Below are positions 7,975 through 17,215 of a DNA stretch of 64,000 bases, one piece after another; the stretch's first letter is position 1; each line of letters opens with the position of its first letter. A model generated the notes under the pieces. The model did no database searches and was not told the origin of the DNA. It saw only the letters and a list, made by a program, of their open reading frames with translations. The position numbers and the translations under genes are program-made. The stretch is from Enterocloster clostridioformis (GTDB lineage: Bacteria > Bacillota > Clostridia > Lachnospirales > Lachnospiraceae): the NCBI RefSeq assembly GCF_020297485.1, contig NZ_JAIWZC010000001.1, positions 4,650,001 to 4,714,000 on the forward strand, read 5' to 3'.

Positions 7975-8889
7975 ATGGCAGGAAAAAAATCAGAAAAAAG
8001 GAAGTATTCGCATTCCCGGCAGCTGCTAGATAAGCGTCTCGGGCTTCTGTTGATGGTGCCAATTGCTGCCGTGATATTTGGCATTACCGGAATCCCGTTT
8101 ATAAGGGCATTGTACTTAAGCTTTACAAACAAAGTGGTAGGGGTACCGGAACGGTTTATTGGGTTTGATAACTACCTGGCTCTTTTTGGGGATAAGATTT
8201 ACTGGAAGTCCCTTTACAATACGATTATCTATACAGTGGGATGTATTACGGCGAAACTGGCGCTGGGACTTCTGCTGGCAGTTATCCTGAACCAGAAGTT
8301 CAGGGGAAAGGCATTTTTCAGGACTGCGCTTCTCATTCCCTGGGCATTGCCCGGAATGGTGGCCGCCACTACCTGGAGATGGATGTATGACAGCACTTAT
8401 GGCATTATCAACAGCCTGCTGCTGAAAGCCGGGCTTATAAGCCTTCCGATCCCGTGGCTGAGTGACCCTGATATCACGCTGTTAAGCACCATGATTGTGA
8501 ATGTGTGGAGAGGCGTCCCATTCTTCATGTTCAGTCTCCTGGGAGCGCTGCAGACTCTGGACGGACAGATTTTTGAAGCCGCCTATGTAGACGGAGCAGG
8601 TATGTTTAAGCGTTTCTGGTATATAACGCTTCCGGGAATCTCAAGCGTTTTGGGCATTTCCACACTTTTGTCCACCATATGGACCTTTAATGATTTTGAG
8701 AATGTATTTTTAATCACTGGAGGTGGACCGATTTACTCCTCCAGTGTAATCTCCACTTACACTTATGACCTGGCATTTATACAGAATTCCTTTGGCAGGG
8801 CTCTCTCGGTGGCAGTGTCGGTGATACCGCTTATGGTCATACTGATTCTGGTATCCCAGAAGGTGATTAGTGGGGACGGAATTGAATAG
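7975..8889 (+). CDS. ABC sugar permease, MalF type
   Basis: 304 residues with about six transmembrane helices and the cytoplasmic EAA loop (FEAAYVDGAGMFKRFWYITLPG) that docks on the ATPase. It forms the translocation channel with the next gene product. The start at 7975 follows AGGGGGAT. It is separated from the binding-protein gene by the inverted-repeat element, but there is no other promoter-like sequence, so transcription probably reads through. The substrate is inferred from the downstream dehydratase to be a sugar or sugar acid. Confidence 0.93.
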   Translation: MAGKKSEKRKYSHSRQLLDKRLGLLLMVPIAAVIFGITGIPFIRALYLSFTNKVVGVPERFIGFDNYLALFGDKIYWKSLYNTIIYTVGCITAKLALGLLLAVILNQKFRGKAFFRTALLIPWALPGMVAATTWRWMYDSTYGIINSLLLKAGLISLPIPWLSDPDITLLSTMIVNVWRGVPFFMFSLLGALQTLDGQIFEAAYVDGAGMFKRFWYITLPGISSVLGISTLLSTIWTFNDFENVFLITGGGPIYSSSVISTYTYDLAFIQNSFGRALSVAVSVIPLMVILILVSQKVISGDGIE

Positions 8890-8906
8890 GGAAGGAGATG
8901 GACCGG

Positions 8907-9746
8907 ATGGTAATGAAGAAACGCAGCCGGGTCATGCGGACCACAGCCACGTATGGGATTTTAATCATTGCACTTTTATGGACAATCTTTCCCATTTACT
9001 GGATGATAAAATCATCCCTTACTCTAAACGAGGAAATGTATGTGGCAAGACCGCCGTTATTTTCCAATGTAATAACCTTTGATCATTATATTGATTTGAT
9101 TTATAACACCTCTTTTATGCACAATGTATGGAACAGCTTTGTGATAGCAGCCATTACTGCAATCATATGCCTGGCAATCGGTATACTCGGCTCGTATGCA
9201 ATGACACGGCTTAAGTATCCGGGAAGATCATTTTTCAGGAACAGTATTATTATTTCATACCTTATGCCTACGGCAGTGCTGTTCGTACCAATGTATGTGT
9301 TTGTAAGCAGCCTGGGGTTTTACGATAACAAATATGCGCTTTTAATCATATATCCTACATTTGTAGTACCCTATTGCTGTTATATGCTTATAAGTTATTT
9401 TAAGGCGATTCCGTACGCGCTGGAGGAGGCGGCGCTTATAGACGGCTGCAATCGTCTGCAGACGCTGTGGTATATCATTATGCCAATTGCCCTTCCCGGA
9501 ATTGCGGTGGTGGCCACCTTTGCATTTACCATGGCGTGGAATGAATATTTGTACGCCATGATTATGACAACCAGCAATGTGCAGAAAACGGCCACGGTAG
9601 CCATATCAGGCTTCAAGTATGCTGATTCCGCTATATGGGGAAGAATCATGAGCGCTTCGGTGGTCTGTTCACTGCCGGTAACGTTACTCTATATCGCTGC
9701 GCAGAGTATGCTCATATCGGGCAAATATGAAGGAAGTGTTAAGTAA
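8907..9746 (+). CDS. ABC sugar permease, MalG type
   Basis: 279 residues, about six transmembrane helices, and the EAA loop LEEAALIDGCNRLQTLWYIIMP. The ATG at 8907 is preferred to that at 8898 because AAGGAG at 8892-8897 directly abuts the latter but is nine bases from the former. It lies 17 bases after the MalF-type gene and completes the membrane part of the importer. Confidence 0.93.
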   Translation: MVMKKRSRVMRTTATYGILIIALLWTIFPIYWMIKSSLTLNEEMYVARPPLFSNVITFDHYIDLIYNTSFMHNVWNSFVIAAITAIICLAIGILGSYAMTRLKYPGRSFFRNSIIISYLMPTAVLFVPMYVFVSSLGFYDNKYALLIIYPTFVVPYCCYMLISYFKAIPYALEEAALIDGCNRLQTLWYIIMPIALPGIAVVATFAFTMAWNEYLYAMIMTTSNVQKTATVAISGFKYADSAIWGRIMSASVVCSLPVTLLYIAAQSMLISGKYEGSVK

Positions 9747-9775
9747 AACGTGAGAATAAAAGAGAGGAAACAGGA

Positions 9776-11146
9776 ATGGAAGATAGAGACGATATGCTTA
9801 TGAATCATGTGAATACCAATTCCAGACCAAGTGACTTAAAGATTACAGACATAAGGGTAACTGATATCGTAGGGGCTCCCATGCATTGTATTCTGGTAAA
9901 GGTTTATACAAACCAGGGGCTGGTGGGCTATGGAGAAGTCAGGGACGGCGGTTCCAGAAATTATGTACTGGCTCTTAAAAGCCGTCTCATAGGCGAGAAT
10001 CCCTGCAATATTGATAAACTATTCCGCAGGATTAAACAGTTCGGAGGCCCTGCCAGACAGGGCGGAGGCGTATGCGGCATAGAGCTTGCCCTCTGGGACC
10101 TGGCAGGAAAAGCATATGGAGTACCGGTATATCAAATGCTGGGAGGTAAGTTCAGAGACCGTATCAGAATGTACTGTGACACGGATATTGAGGGAAAGCA
10201 TACCGGCAAGGAAATGGGAGAAGCCCTTAAGAAGAGAATGGATAAGGGATTTACCTTCCTGAAAATGGATTTGGGAATCGATCTTCTGTACGATATTCCG
10301 GGCGCTTTGTGCGCGCCATTGGGGATGATAGGGGATTTAAACCAGTCGTCCAGGACATATGAGGCTATCAGCCGCAATCTGACACCAAAAAAGAGAAGCT
10401 TAAGGAACCGGATGTATGACATGCAGAATATTCCCCATCCGTTTACGGGGGTCCAGGTAACGGAATATGGTTATGATATTCTGGAGCAGTATGTAAAGGA
10501 TGTAAGAAGTGTGATTGGGTATGAAATCCCTCTGGCCATTGACCACTTCGGGCATATAGGAGTAGAATCCTGTATCAGGCTGGCCAGAAGGATTGAGAAG
10601 TACAATATCGCATGGATGGAGGACCTGATACCCTGGCAGTTAACAGACCAGTATGTGAGACTTAAGAATTCCACCACAGTGCCGATTTGTACAGGTGAAG
10701 ACATATACCTGAAGGAGAATTTCCGTCCGCTTCTGGAACGGGGAGGCGTATCAGTCATCCATCCGGATATACTGACCAGCGGAGGAATACTGGAGAACAA
10801 GAAAATCGGAGACATGGCACAGGAATACGGAGTCGCCATGGCAGTACATATGGCGGAAAGCCCTATCGCCTGCATGGCGGCGGTCCACAGTATCGCGGCC
10901 ACTGAGAACTTCCTGGCTTTGGAGTTCCATTCGGTGGATGTTCCATGGTGGTCTGACCTGGTAACCGGATTGCCAAAACCAATCGTAGACAATGGATATA
11001 TAACAGTGCCTGATGCGCCAGGTCTTGGGATTGAAAACCTGGAGGATGATGTGATGCGTGAACATCTTCATCCCGACTATACGGATATGTGGGCAGATAC
11101 AGCAGATTGGGACAATGATTATTCACATGACCGCACCTGGTCGTAA
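9776..11146 (+). CDS. Enolase-superfamily sugar-acid dehydratase (mandelate racemase/muconate lactonizing group)
   Basis: 456 residues. An N-terminal capping domain (KITDIRVTDIVGAPMHCILVKV) precedes a modified TIM barrel. The metal ligands can be seen as Asp in PLAIDHFGH, Glu in AWMEDL and Glu in CTGEDI, the KMD motif lies at the end of strand two, and a possible catalytic His in AVHMAE. The pattern fits dehydratases of aldonic acids, which remove water to give 2-keto-3-deoxy acids. The exact substrate cannot be told. It is larger than typical members (about 400) because of an insertion around residues 175-225. It lies between the importer and an RraA-like gene in one operon. Confidence 0.85.
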   Translation: MEDRDDMLMNHVNTNSRPSDLKITDIRVTDIVGAPMHCILVKVYTNQGLVGYGEVRDGGSRNYVLALKSRLIGENPCNIDKLFRRIKQFGGPARQGGGVCGIELALWDLAGKAYGVPVYQMLGGKFRDRIRMYCDTDIEGKHTGKEMGEALKKRMDKGFTFLKMDLGIDLLYDIPGALCAPLGMIGDLNQSSRTYEAISRNLTPKKRSLRNRMYDMQNIPHPFTGVQVTEYGYDILEQYVKDVRSVIGYEIPLAIDHFGHIGVESCIRLARRIEKYNIAWMEDLIPWQLTDQYVRLKNSTTVPICTGEDIYLKENFRPLLERGGVSVIHPDILTSGGILENKKIGDMAQEYGVAMAVHMAESPIACMAAVHSIAATENFLALEFHSVDVPWWSDLVTGLPKPIVDNGYITVPDAPGLGIENLEDDVMREHLHPDYTDMWADTADWDNDYSHDRTWS

Positions 11147-11161
11147 TGGGAGAGGGAAAAT

Positions 11162-12070
11162 ATGATTTATTATACAAGGGATCAGATTATAGAATTGACC
11201 AGCCGCTGGAAGGGAGAGCGTTTTGAAGACGGAAGGCCCCGTGTACCTGACTATCTTCTGGAAAAATTGCGGACCATGACAATTGAGGAGATATGGCTGC
11301 CTTTATTTCTTAAGGATTACAAGTTCCAGTTTGAGGGGGAAATGAAGAAGCTGCACGATGAACTGAAACTGGCAGGGAGGGCTGTAACGGCGGTTTTTAT
11401 GCCTACAAGGCCTGATTTGATGGAAGCTGTCAGGATGGAAGGGGATGCCAGAGGATATAAGGGTACTTGTAACCAATGGGTGGTAGACCATCTGCAGGAG
11501 GGTGATGTTGTGGTTGCCGATATGTTTGACAAGGTTTGGAACGGCACATTTGTAGGCGGGAATCTGACCACAGCCATCAATGTCAGGACCAAGACAGGGG
11601 GCGCTGTTATATGGGGAGGCGTGCGCGATATTGAACAGATGCAAAAGATTGACACCCAGGTTTATTACAGGGGAACAGACCCCACCCCCATCAGGGAATG
11701 CCTGATGACATCTTATAACGGACCTGCAAAGATTGGAAAGGCAGTCTGCATGCCCGGCGATATTGTCATGGGCACCACCAGCGGTATCCTGTTCATCCCG
11801 GCCTATCTTGTGGAGGAGCTGGTCAACAGCGCTGAAAAATCACATGCCAAGGACATATTTGGTTTTGCCATGCTGGAACAGGGAATATATACTGCGGCTG
11901 AAATAGACAGCACGGTCTGGCCTGAGGAAATGGTAGACAAAATGATAAATTTTATTGAACATGATTCGTCCTGCGAGAAGTACAGGGGACTGGACTGGTC
12001 CTTGGAAATAGATGCTGCCGGAGGAAACCAGGAAGCGGTGGATGAATTGATGAAGGGGTATCTTGTATAA
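11162..12070 (+). CDS. RraA-like / HMG-aldolase-fold protein
   Basis: 302 residues. The C-terminal two thirds show the RraA/4-hydroxy-4-methyl-2-oxoglutarate aldolase fold with the diagnostic motif GGAVIWGGVRDIEQM (GGxxRD) and GDVVVADMFDKVWNG. The N-terminal extension of about 80 residues is longer than in RraA itself. In sugar-acid operons such proteins are thought to act as metal-dependent aldolases or decarboxylases on keto acids; a second step after the upstream dehydratase is therefore inferred. It follows the dehydratase gene by 15 bases and is the last gene of the operon. Confidence 0.82.
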   Translation: MIYYTRDQIIELTSRWKGERFEDGRPRVPDYLLEKLRTMTIEEIWLPLFLKDYKFQFEGEMKKLHDELKLAGRAVTAVFMPTRPDLMEAVRMEGDARGYKGTCNQWVVDHLQEGDVVVADMFDKVWNGTFVGGNLTTAINVRTKTGGAVIWGGVRDIEQMQKIDTQVYYRGTDPTPIRECLMTSYNGPAKIGKAVCMPGDIVMGTTSGILFIPAYLVEELVNSAEKSHAKDIFGFAMLEQGIYTAAEIDSTVWPEEMVDKMINFIEHDSSCEKYRGLDWSLEIDAAGGNQEAVDELMKGYLV

Positions 12071-12365
12071 TGGATATCTGATATGGCGTGAATGGAAAGG
12101 CATTCCGGTGTTATTCATTGATACCGGATGCCAAAAAATTATTTATCTTGCGCAGGAATCCTGAACCAGCGTCTCCACCGCGTCATCCCCTTTTTTCTCA
12201 AACATGTGGTTCATGGCTGCGATGGCTGCTTCCGAGGTAATTTTCCTCTTCCATGAGTAATAATAAAAATACAGGAGAAACTTGTTTAGAGTGTTTTACA
12301 CCTGTATCGGGCGAATGAATCAGATGAATCATCCGGAGAACATAAAATGTGAGAGGAGCGAAACA
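12071..12365. other. Intergenic region with a possible minus-strand gene remnant
   Basis: About 295 bases without an intact gene. On the minus strand from about 12285 to 12143 an open stretch reads KRKITSEAAIAAMNHM, then FEKKGDDAVETL, and stops at 12143. It looks like the C-terminal tail of a protein and has no start or ribosome binding site. I do not recognise the family. Confidence 0.3.
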
Positions 12366-13859
12366 ATGAGCAAAGCGTACGATGAGTTAAGGACATACAT
12401 GGATAAGGCCATGGCCATCAAGACAGCCATGGCGCTGTTTGAGTGGGACAACGAGACACTGGCCCCCAGGGAAGCGGGAGAGCTTACCTCCAAGGTAATC
12501 GGGGTCCTGTCAGGGGAGTATTTCCAGGCAGTGACCTGCGAAGAGATGAAGAAACTGCTGGAGAAATGCCGGGATGACAAAAGCCTGACCACGGCAGAGG
12601 CCGCCAATGTAAGGGAGCTGCTGGAAGAGAGGGAGCAGATTTGCCCTATTCCCCGGAATGAATATCAGGAATTCGCCCGTCTCACAGCCGGGGCTACCGG
12701 CGTTTGGGCCAGGGCTAAAAAGGACCGGGATTTTGAGGCGTTTGCCCCAACCCTTGAGAGAGTCATCGGATTCCAGAAAAAGTTTGCGGGATACAGGGCA
12801 AAGGATGGAAAGAAGCTGTACGATGTGATGTTAGATGACTATGAGAAGGGCTTTTCCATGGAGAACCTGGACCGGTTCTTCGGCGTGCTGAAAAAGGAAC
12901 TGGTACCGTTTCTCAAGAAGGTGATGGAAGAGGGAAAGAAGGTTGAGGACTCCTTCTTAAAGGGCGATTACCCGGAGAAAAAGCAGGAGGAGCTGGGGCG
13001 GTTCCTGGCGGAATATGTGGGATTTGACTTTGACCGGGGCGTTATGGCGGTCAGCGCCCATCCTTTTACCACAAACCTTCACAACAAGGATGTGCGCATT
13101 ACCACCCATTACACGGACTGCGTTGACAGTTCTCTGTTTTCTGTCATCCATGAGGCCGGACATGCTATCTATGAACTGGGCATAGGGGATGACCTAACTC
13201 TGACGCCTGTGGGCCAGGGGGCCAGCATGGGTATGCATGAATCCCAGTCACGGTTTTTTGAGAACATCATTGGCCGCAGCCGTTCCTTCTGGGTTCCCAT
13301 ATATGCCAGGATACAGGAGATGTTCCCGGAACAGTTGGGCAAGGTGGACCTGGACCATTTCGTGGAGGCGGTCAACAAAGTTACCCCGGGATTAATCCGC
13401 ACCGAGGCCGATGAACTGAGCTACAGTCTCCATGTGCTGATCCGCTATGAGATTGAGAAGATGCTGATAGAGGAAGATTTGGACGTGGAGAAGCTGCCGC
13501 AGCTCTGGGCTGACAAATATGAGGAGTATCTGGGAGTGCGCCCGGAGAATCCGGCGGAAGGAGTGCTCCAGGATATCCACTGGTCCCAGGGATCCTTTGG
13601 ATATTTTCCGTCCTATGCCCTGGGCAGCGCCTTTGGAGCCCAGTTATATTATCATATGAAGGAAATTATGGATTTTGACGGCCTGCTTAGGGAAGGCAAG
13701 GTGGATGTGATACGGGATTATCTCAGGGAACACATTCACCGGTATGGAAAGTTAAAAGACAGCCGTCAGATACTGAAGGATGTGACCGGGGAGGACTTTA
13801 ATCCGGAATATTATGTCAGGTATCTGAAGGAGAAATACTCCGCTGTGTACGGACTGTAG
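12366..13859 (+). CDS. M32 family metallocarboxypeptidase
   Basis: 497 residues, the normal length for thermostable carboxypeptidase 1 (family M32), which removes single residues from peptide C-termini in the cytoplasm. The zinc site is the HEAGH motif (SVIHEAGHAIYELG), and the family motif MGMHESQSRFFEN provides further active-site residues. The ATG at 12366 is chosen because GAGAGGAG lies at 12351-12358 and the protein then begins MSKAYDELRTYMDKA as in relatives; the upstream open frame from 12282 lacks a binding site. It is monocistronic and followed by a strong hairpin. Confidence 0.95.
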   Translation: MSKAYDELRTYMDKAMAIKTAMALFEWDNETLAPREAGELTSKVIGVLSGEYFQAVTCEEMKKLLEKCRDDKSLTTAEAANVRELLEEREQICPIPRNEYQEFARLTAGATGVWARAKKDRDFEAFAPTLERVIGFQKKFAGYRAKDGKKLYDVMLDDYEKGFSMENLDRFFGVLKKELVPFLKKVMEEGKKVEDSFLKGDYPEKKQEELGRFLAEYVGFDFDRGVMAVSAHPFTTNLHNKDVRITTHYTDCVDSSLFSVIHEAGHAIYELGIGDDLTLTPVGQGASMGMHESQSRFFENIIGRSRSFWVPIYARIQEMFPEQLGKVDLDHFVEAVNKVTPGLIRTEADELSYSLHVLIRYEIEKMLIEEDLDVEKLPQLWADKYEEYLGVRPENPAEGVLQDIHWSQGSFGYFPSYALGSAFGAQLYYHMKEIMDFDGLLREGKVDVIRDYLREHIHRYGKLKDSRQILKDVTGEDFNPEYYVRYLKEKYSAVYGL

Positions 13860-13882
13860 CAGGTGGACTGCCAGAAGTGTAA

Positions 13883-13935
13883 AGACGTGTTATTGTATAA
13901 CTTTATGTTTTAGTTATGCAATAACACGTCTCTTT
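13883..13935 (+). terminator. Terminator after the M32 gene
   Basis: AGACGTGTTATTG (13883-13895) is perfectly complementary to 13919-13931 and the inner sequences TATAAC/GTTAT extend the stem; the T-rich sequence CTTTGTT follows. It also marks the left edge of the AT-rich island. Confidence 0.7.
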
Positions 13936-14023
13936 GTTATCATTAGAGATTTTGCCTTTCATTTTTAAACCATTTATTGTATACTTAAGACAATGTTAAG
14001 AATTATCTGGAGGAGGAGAGTAA

Positions 14024-14461
14024 GTGATACTGGCAGATAAAAGAGATTACAGGCAAGGATATAAGAAACATTACTCGGCCTACTATAAACTCATGGAAAC
14101 AAATGCAAGCATAAACAGTAAACGATTACTACTCTCTTATTGCGTTGAGTGTGGATTGAAATATTTGCTGTTAGATAAATGGCATGAGGAAAATCCAGAA
14201 AAGATAATAGGAAATGAAAAAGACAAGAGAAGAGATGTTTTGAAAAGTCATAATCTGGAAAAGATATTAAAAGAGTTAGGACAATTAGGGACCTTCAAAT
14301 TTCCTCAATTGATTACAGCACATCAAGATAGTATAACATCCGAAAATTACCATCAATTATGTAGATATTGCATAAGAGTAAAGGATAAGGATAGAGTAAA
14401 AGAAGATAAATATGAAATTGAGCTAAAAAAAATTGCAGACTGGATTGAGGAAGGGATGTGA
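14024..14461 (+). CDS. HEPN-domain protein, partner of the dual NTPase
   Basis: 145 residues, all-helical in appearance. The first helices (KRLLLSYCVECGLKYLLLDKW) and the following SHNLEKILKELG are typical of HEPN domains. Arg70 and His76 form an R-x5-H pair, which fits the R-x4-6-H catalytic motif of HEPN ribonucleases, so an RNA-cleaving toxin is plausible; a non-catalytic HEPN is also possible. GTG at 14024 has AGGAGG at 14011-14016. Its stop codon overlaps the GTG start of the next gene (GTGA at 14458-14461), so the two are translationally coupled. The pair is markedly more AT-rich than the flanking genes, which suggests acquisition by transfer. Function as a defence effector is an inference. 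Confidence 0.6.
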   Translation: MILADKRDYRQGYKKHYSAYYKLMETNASINSKRLLLSYCVECGLKYLLLDKWHEENPEKIIGNEKDKRRDVLKSHNLEKILKELGQLGTFKFPQLITAHQDSITSENYHQLCRYCIRVKDKDRVKEDKYEIELKKIADWIEEGM

Positions 14462-17088
14462 GAAGAGTGTTATTCTATACATGGAAAGATGTAGAGCGAC
14501 ATTTGTTTTTAAACCGGGATAGATGGGATAAAGATATTTTGGATGCAGAAATTTATTCTTCTGATATTTATATTTATGTAAAATCTTTAGATAATATAAA
14601 TAGAGTTGGAGAAAATCTGGCAGATATTTTTGAGTATAAATATATTCATAAAGATCAGAAACTTTATCTTGAATTGGGAAAAGAAGCATATTTAACAGTA
14701 ACATATGAGATTGGGGAAGAAACAGAACATGACAAGCAGATAGTGCCATTATTTAGAAATGTATTATATAAGAAATCTGCCTATTATGAGGATATGATTC
14801 AAGAAAGTCTTCCGGGGTGTCCAGTTATAGCATTTCATTCATATAAAGGAGGAGTAGGTAGGACTTTATCACTTCTTGCTTTTGTAAAAGCATGGTCAGC
14901 ACTTTCAGATGTTAAAGAGGCCAGCAGACTTTTAATTGTGGATTCAGATATAGAAGCCCCGGGAATTACTTGGCTTACGGCCAAGGATGGGCAGTGTTCT
15001 TTTAGCTATTTGGATTTATTGGAAATAACACAGGGAATGGATAGCATCGAAGAGATAGTTGGATTAGTGGCAGATAAAGTAAGCGAGATGACTTTTCAGG
15101 TTGAGACAGATGTTAAAGTTGTTGAACATTTTGTTTTACCTACTTATCGATATATCGAACAGTTATTGGATATGTATGCCAGTCCGGAGAGTATAGTTAA
15201 CAGTTATAATAAGAAGTTTATTTTGGCAGAGATTTTGTCAATGTTAGGAAAAAGGTTGAATGTATCAGCTGTACTGGTTGATTTAAGAGCTGGCGTAAGC
15301 GAATTTTCAGCTCCGCTATTATTCGATCCCAGGGTGAAAAAATATTTGGTAACATCTACATCGTATCAGTCGGTTAAGGGAACAGAATTATTGATACAAG
15401 AGTTAAATAAAGGTCTGCCTATAAAGGAGAGTACACTAATTCCTGAGATTTTTATGACAATGATTCCAGATGGATTACAAACTTTGGATATTGTTAGTGG
15501 ATTGGTCTCCTTATATGACGAGGTCGACGAGAAGGAAGAATCCCTAATTGATAATCTTGTAACTGAACTTCCATTTGCTAGTGAGTTGTTGCATCTAGGT
15601 TCCTTAAGACAGATCATCAAAAATTTAGATGGATGTGCATTTTATAAAAATATTTATTCGCTAGTCAAGGATAATTATGTTGTCCAGAAAGAAAAGAAAA
15701 TATCAACATCGGTTAATAGAAGAGATGAAGTAATAAGAAAGATTAATCGATTAGCAGATACTCAAATAAATGCAGAAGGGAATGTTGAATTTAACATACT
15801 AATGACAGCTCCTATTAATAATTTAATAAAAAAATTTAGGATAAATATTCCTCATACAATTATTATGGGAGCCAAAGGATCAGGTAAGACATTTTTATAT
15901 AGAGAAATGTTGAGAAATAAATATTGGGAAACTTTTATAGTGAAAATGGAAAACAACAAAGAGATAAAAGAACCAAGGACATTTTTCGTTCCTGTCTTAG
16001 CATCTTCTAATGCCAGTGGTTTTAAGGATATACTACAAGCAGCTATTAAAAAGTATAATGCATGTGGAGCTAACGGAAATATCAGTAACTCTGTTTGGCT
16101 GGATAATAGCAATAAAATTAAAACTTTTAATAGAAATGAGCATGATTCTTTAGAGTGGTTAGATTTTTGGAAACAAATAATGCTAGAGACATTGGGAGGG
16201 GGATTTGATTCTTTAGAATCATTAGAAAACGTTTTAGGAGAATGTGCTCAAAGGGTGGTTTTTTTATTTGATGGTTTAGAGGAAATTTTTATTCAAACAT
16301 TATCATCCAAGACAGAAAAAAACGCTATTTTAGGTCTCTGCCAGGATATGTTAAATGAATGGAAAGTGAAATATAAAAATATTGGTGCAATAATATTTTT
16401 GAGAAAAGATTTGGCTAGAGATTCAATAGAGGTTAATTTTGAACAATTTAATACGCTTTATAATTCAGTAGAACTAAGATGGTCCAGGACGGAAGCATTG
16501 AGATTGGTAGTCTGGCTTGTAAATCAAGCGGTCCCGGGATTTTACCAAGAAGAGGTTGCTGTTGAGGTAGCGTCTCAAGAATTGATTGAAAGGAATCTTA
16601 CTAAGCTATGGGGAGTGAAGCTGGGGAAAATAACATCAAATGAAGCATATTCATCAAGATGGATTTTGGCAGCATTATCAGATTTTAATGGACAATTACA
16701 GGCTCGTGATATCATTAGGTTTTTACAATATGCGACCGAAGATGCAGGACGGCCAATATATGAGGATCGCTATATTATGCCAGCAGAAATAAAAAAGGCA
16801 GTCCCAAATTGCTCTAATAAAAAATTAAATGAGGTTATACAGGAAATCGCTGCTCTTAAACCAATTTTCACTAAATTGGAAAGTCTTCCGGAAGAAAAAA
16901 GAATACTTCCATTTCATAGTGATACTTTTGAATTAACAGCAACGGATGAAAAGCTAATGAAACAGGAGGGATATTTGAAAATTGATAATGATAAATATTA
17001 CCTTCCAGAGATAATTAGACATGCATTAAAGTTTAAATATGAAAGGGGAGCGAGGCCTAAAGTATTATCGCTGTTATTAAGTAAATAG
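14458..17088 (+). CDS. Large protein with two P-loop NTPase domains (KGGVGR SIMIBI type plus STAND/KAP-like)
   Basis: 876 residues. Residues 1-120 form an N-terminal module I do not recognise. Residues about 122-400 are a ParA/MinD-like SIMIBI domain: Walker A SYKGGVGRT (128-136), VDSDIEAPG (161-169) and Walker B VLVDLRAGVSEFSAP (272-286), the signature of the KGGVGR family seen in bacterial conflict systems. Residues about 460-720 form a second NTPase with Walker A GAKGSGKT (471-478), Walker B VFLFDGLEE (601-609) and FLRKDLARD, resembling Sll1717/KAP-like P-loop ATPases. The C-terminal 150 residues look like winged-helix or effector-sensing regions. No transmembrane segment is visible. The GTG start overlaps the HEPN stop. 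It probably senses a trigger and controls the HEPN protein; that role is inferred from context. Confidence 0.7.
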   Translation: MRRVLFYTWKDVERHLFLNRDRWDKDILDAEIYSSDIYIYVKSLDNINRVGENLADIFEYKYIHKDQKLYLELGKEAYLTVTYEIGEETEHDKQIVPLFRNVLYKKSAYYEDMIQESLPGCPVIAFHSYKGGVGRTLSLLAFVKAWSALSDVKEASRLLIVDSDIEAPGITWLTAKDGQCSFSYLDLLEITQGMDSIEEIVGLVADKVSEMTFQVETDVKVVEHFVLPTYRYIEQLLDMYASPESIVNSYNKKFILAEILSMLGKRLNVSAVLVDLRAGVSEFSAPLLFDPRVKKYLVTSTSYQSVKGTELLIQELNKGLPIKESTLIPEIFMTMIPDGLQTLDIVSGLVSLYDEVDEKEESLIDNLVTELPFASELLHLGSLRQIIKNLDGCAFYKNIYSLVKDNYVVQKEKKISTSVNRRDEVIRKINRLADTQINAEGNVEFNILMTAPINNLIKKFRINIPHTIIMGAKGSGKTFLYREMLRNKYWETFIVKMENNKEIKEPRTFFVPVLASSNASGFKDILQAAIKKYNACGANGNISNSVWLDNSNKIKTFNRNEHDSLEWLDFWKQIMLETLGGGFDSLESLENVLGECAQRVVFLFDGLEEIFIQTLSSKTEKNAILGLCQDMLNEWKVKYKNIGAIIFLRKDLARDSIEVNFEQFNTLYNSVELRWSRTEALRLVVWLVNQAVPGFYQEEVAVEVASQELIERNLTKLWGVKLGKITSNEAYSSRWILAALSDFNGQLQARDIIRFLQYATEDAGRPIYEDRYIMPAEIKKAVPNCSNKKLNEVIQEIAALKPIFTKLESLPEEKRILPFHSDTFELTATDEKLMKQEGYLKIDNDKYYLPEIIRHALKFKYERGARPKVLSLLLSK

Positions 17089-17146
17089 AATATCCGGTGA
17101 TATATTTGTCATAATAGTGGTTACCATAGTGGTCTAAACACCCCGC

Positions 17147-17175
17147 TTGTAATACCGCCTTTTTTCTGGTAGAAT
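17147..17175 (+). promoter_or_regulatory. Promoter of the M42 peptidase gene
   Basis: TTGTAA (17147-17152), 17-base spacer, TAGAAT (17170-17175). Its position rules out the in-frame ATG at 17174 as start. Confidence 0.6.
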
Positions 17176-17215
17176 GACTCTGAGTAAGAAATACCAACAA
17201 CAAAGGAGAACGGAT

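Noticed and set aside
14458..17088. Plasmid/chromosome partition ParA for the KGGVGRT protein
   Set aside because: The arginine in KGGVGRT, the second P-loop domain, the length and the HEPN partner do not fit ParA, and there is no parB or parS-like repeat.
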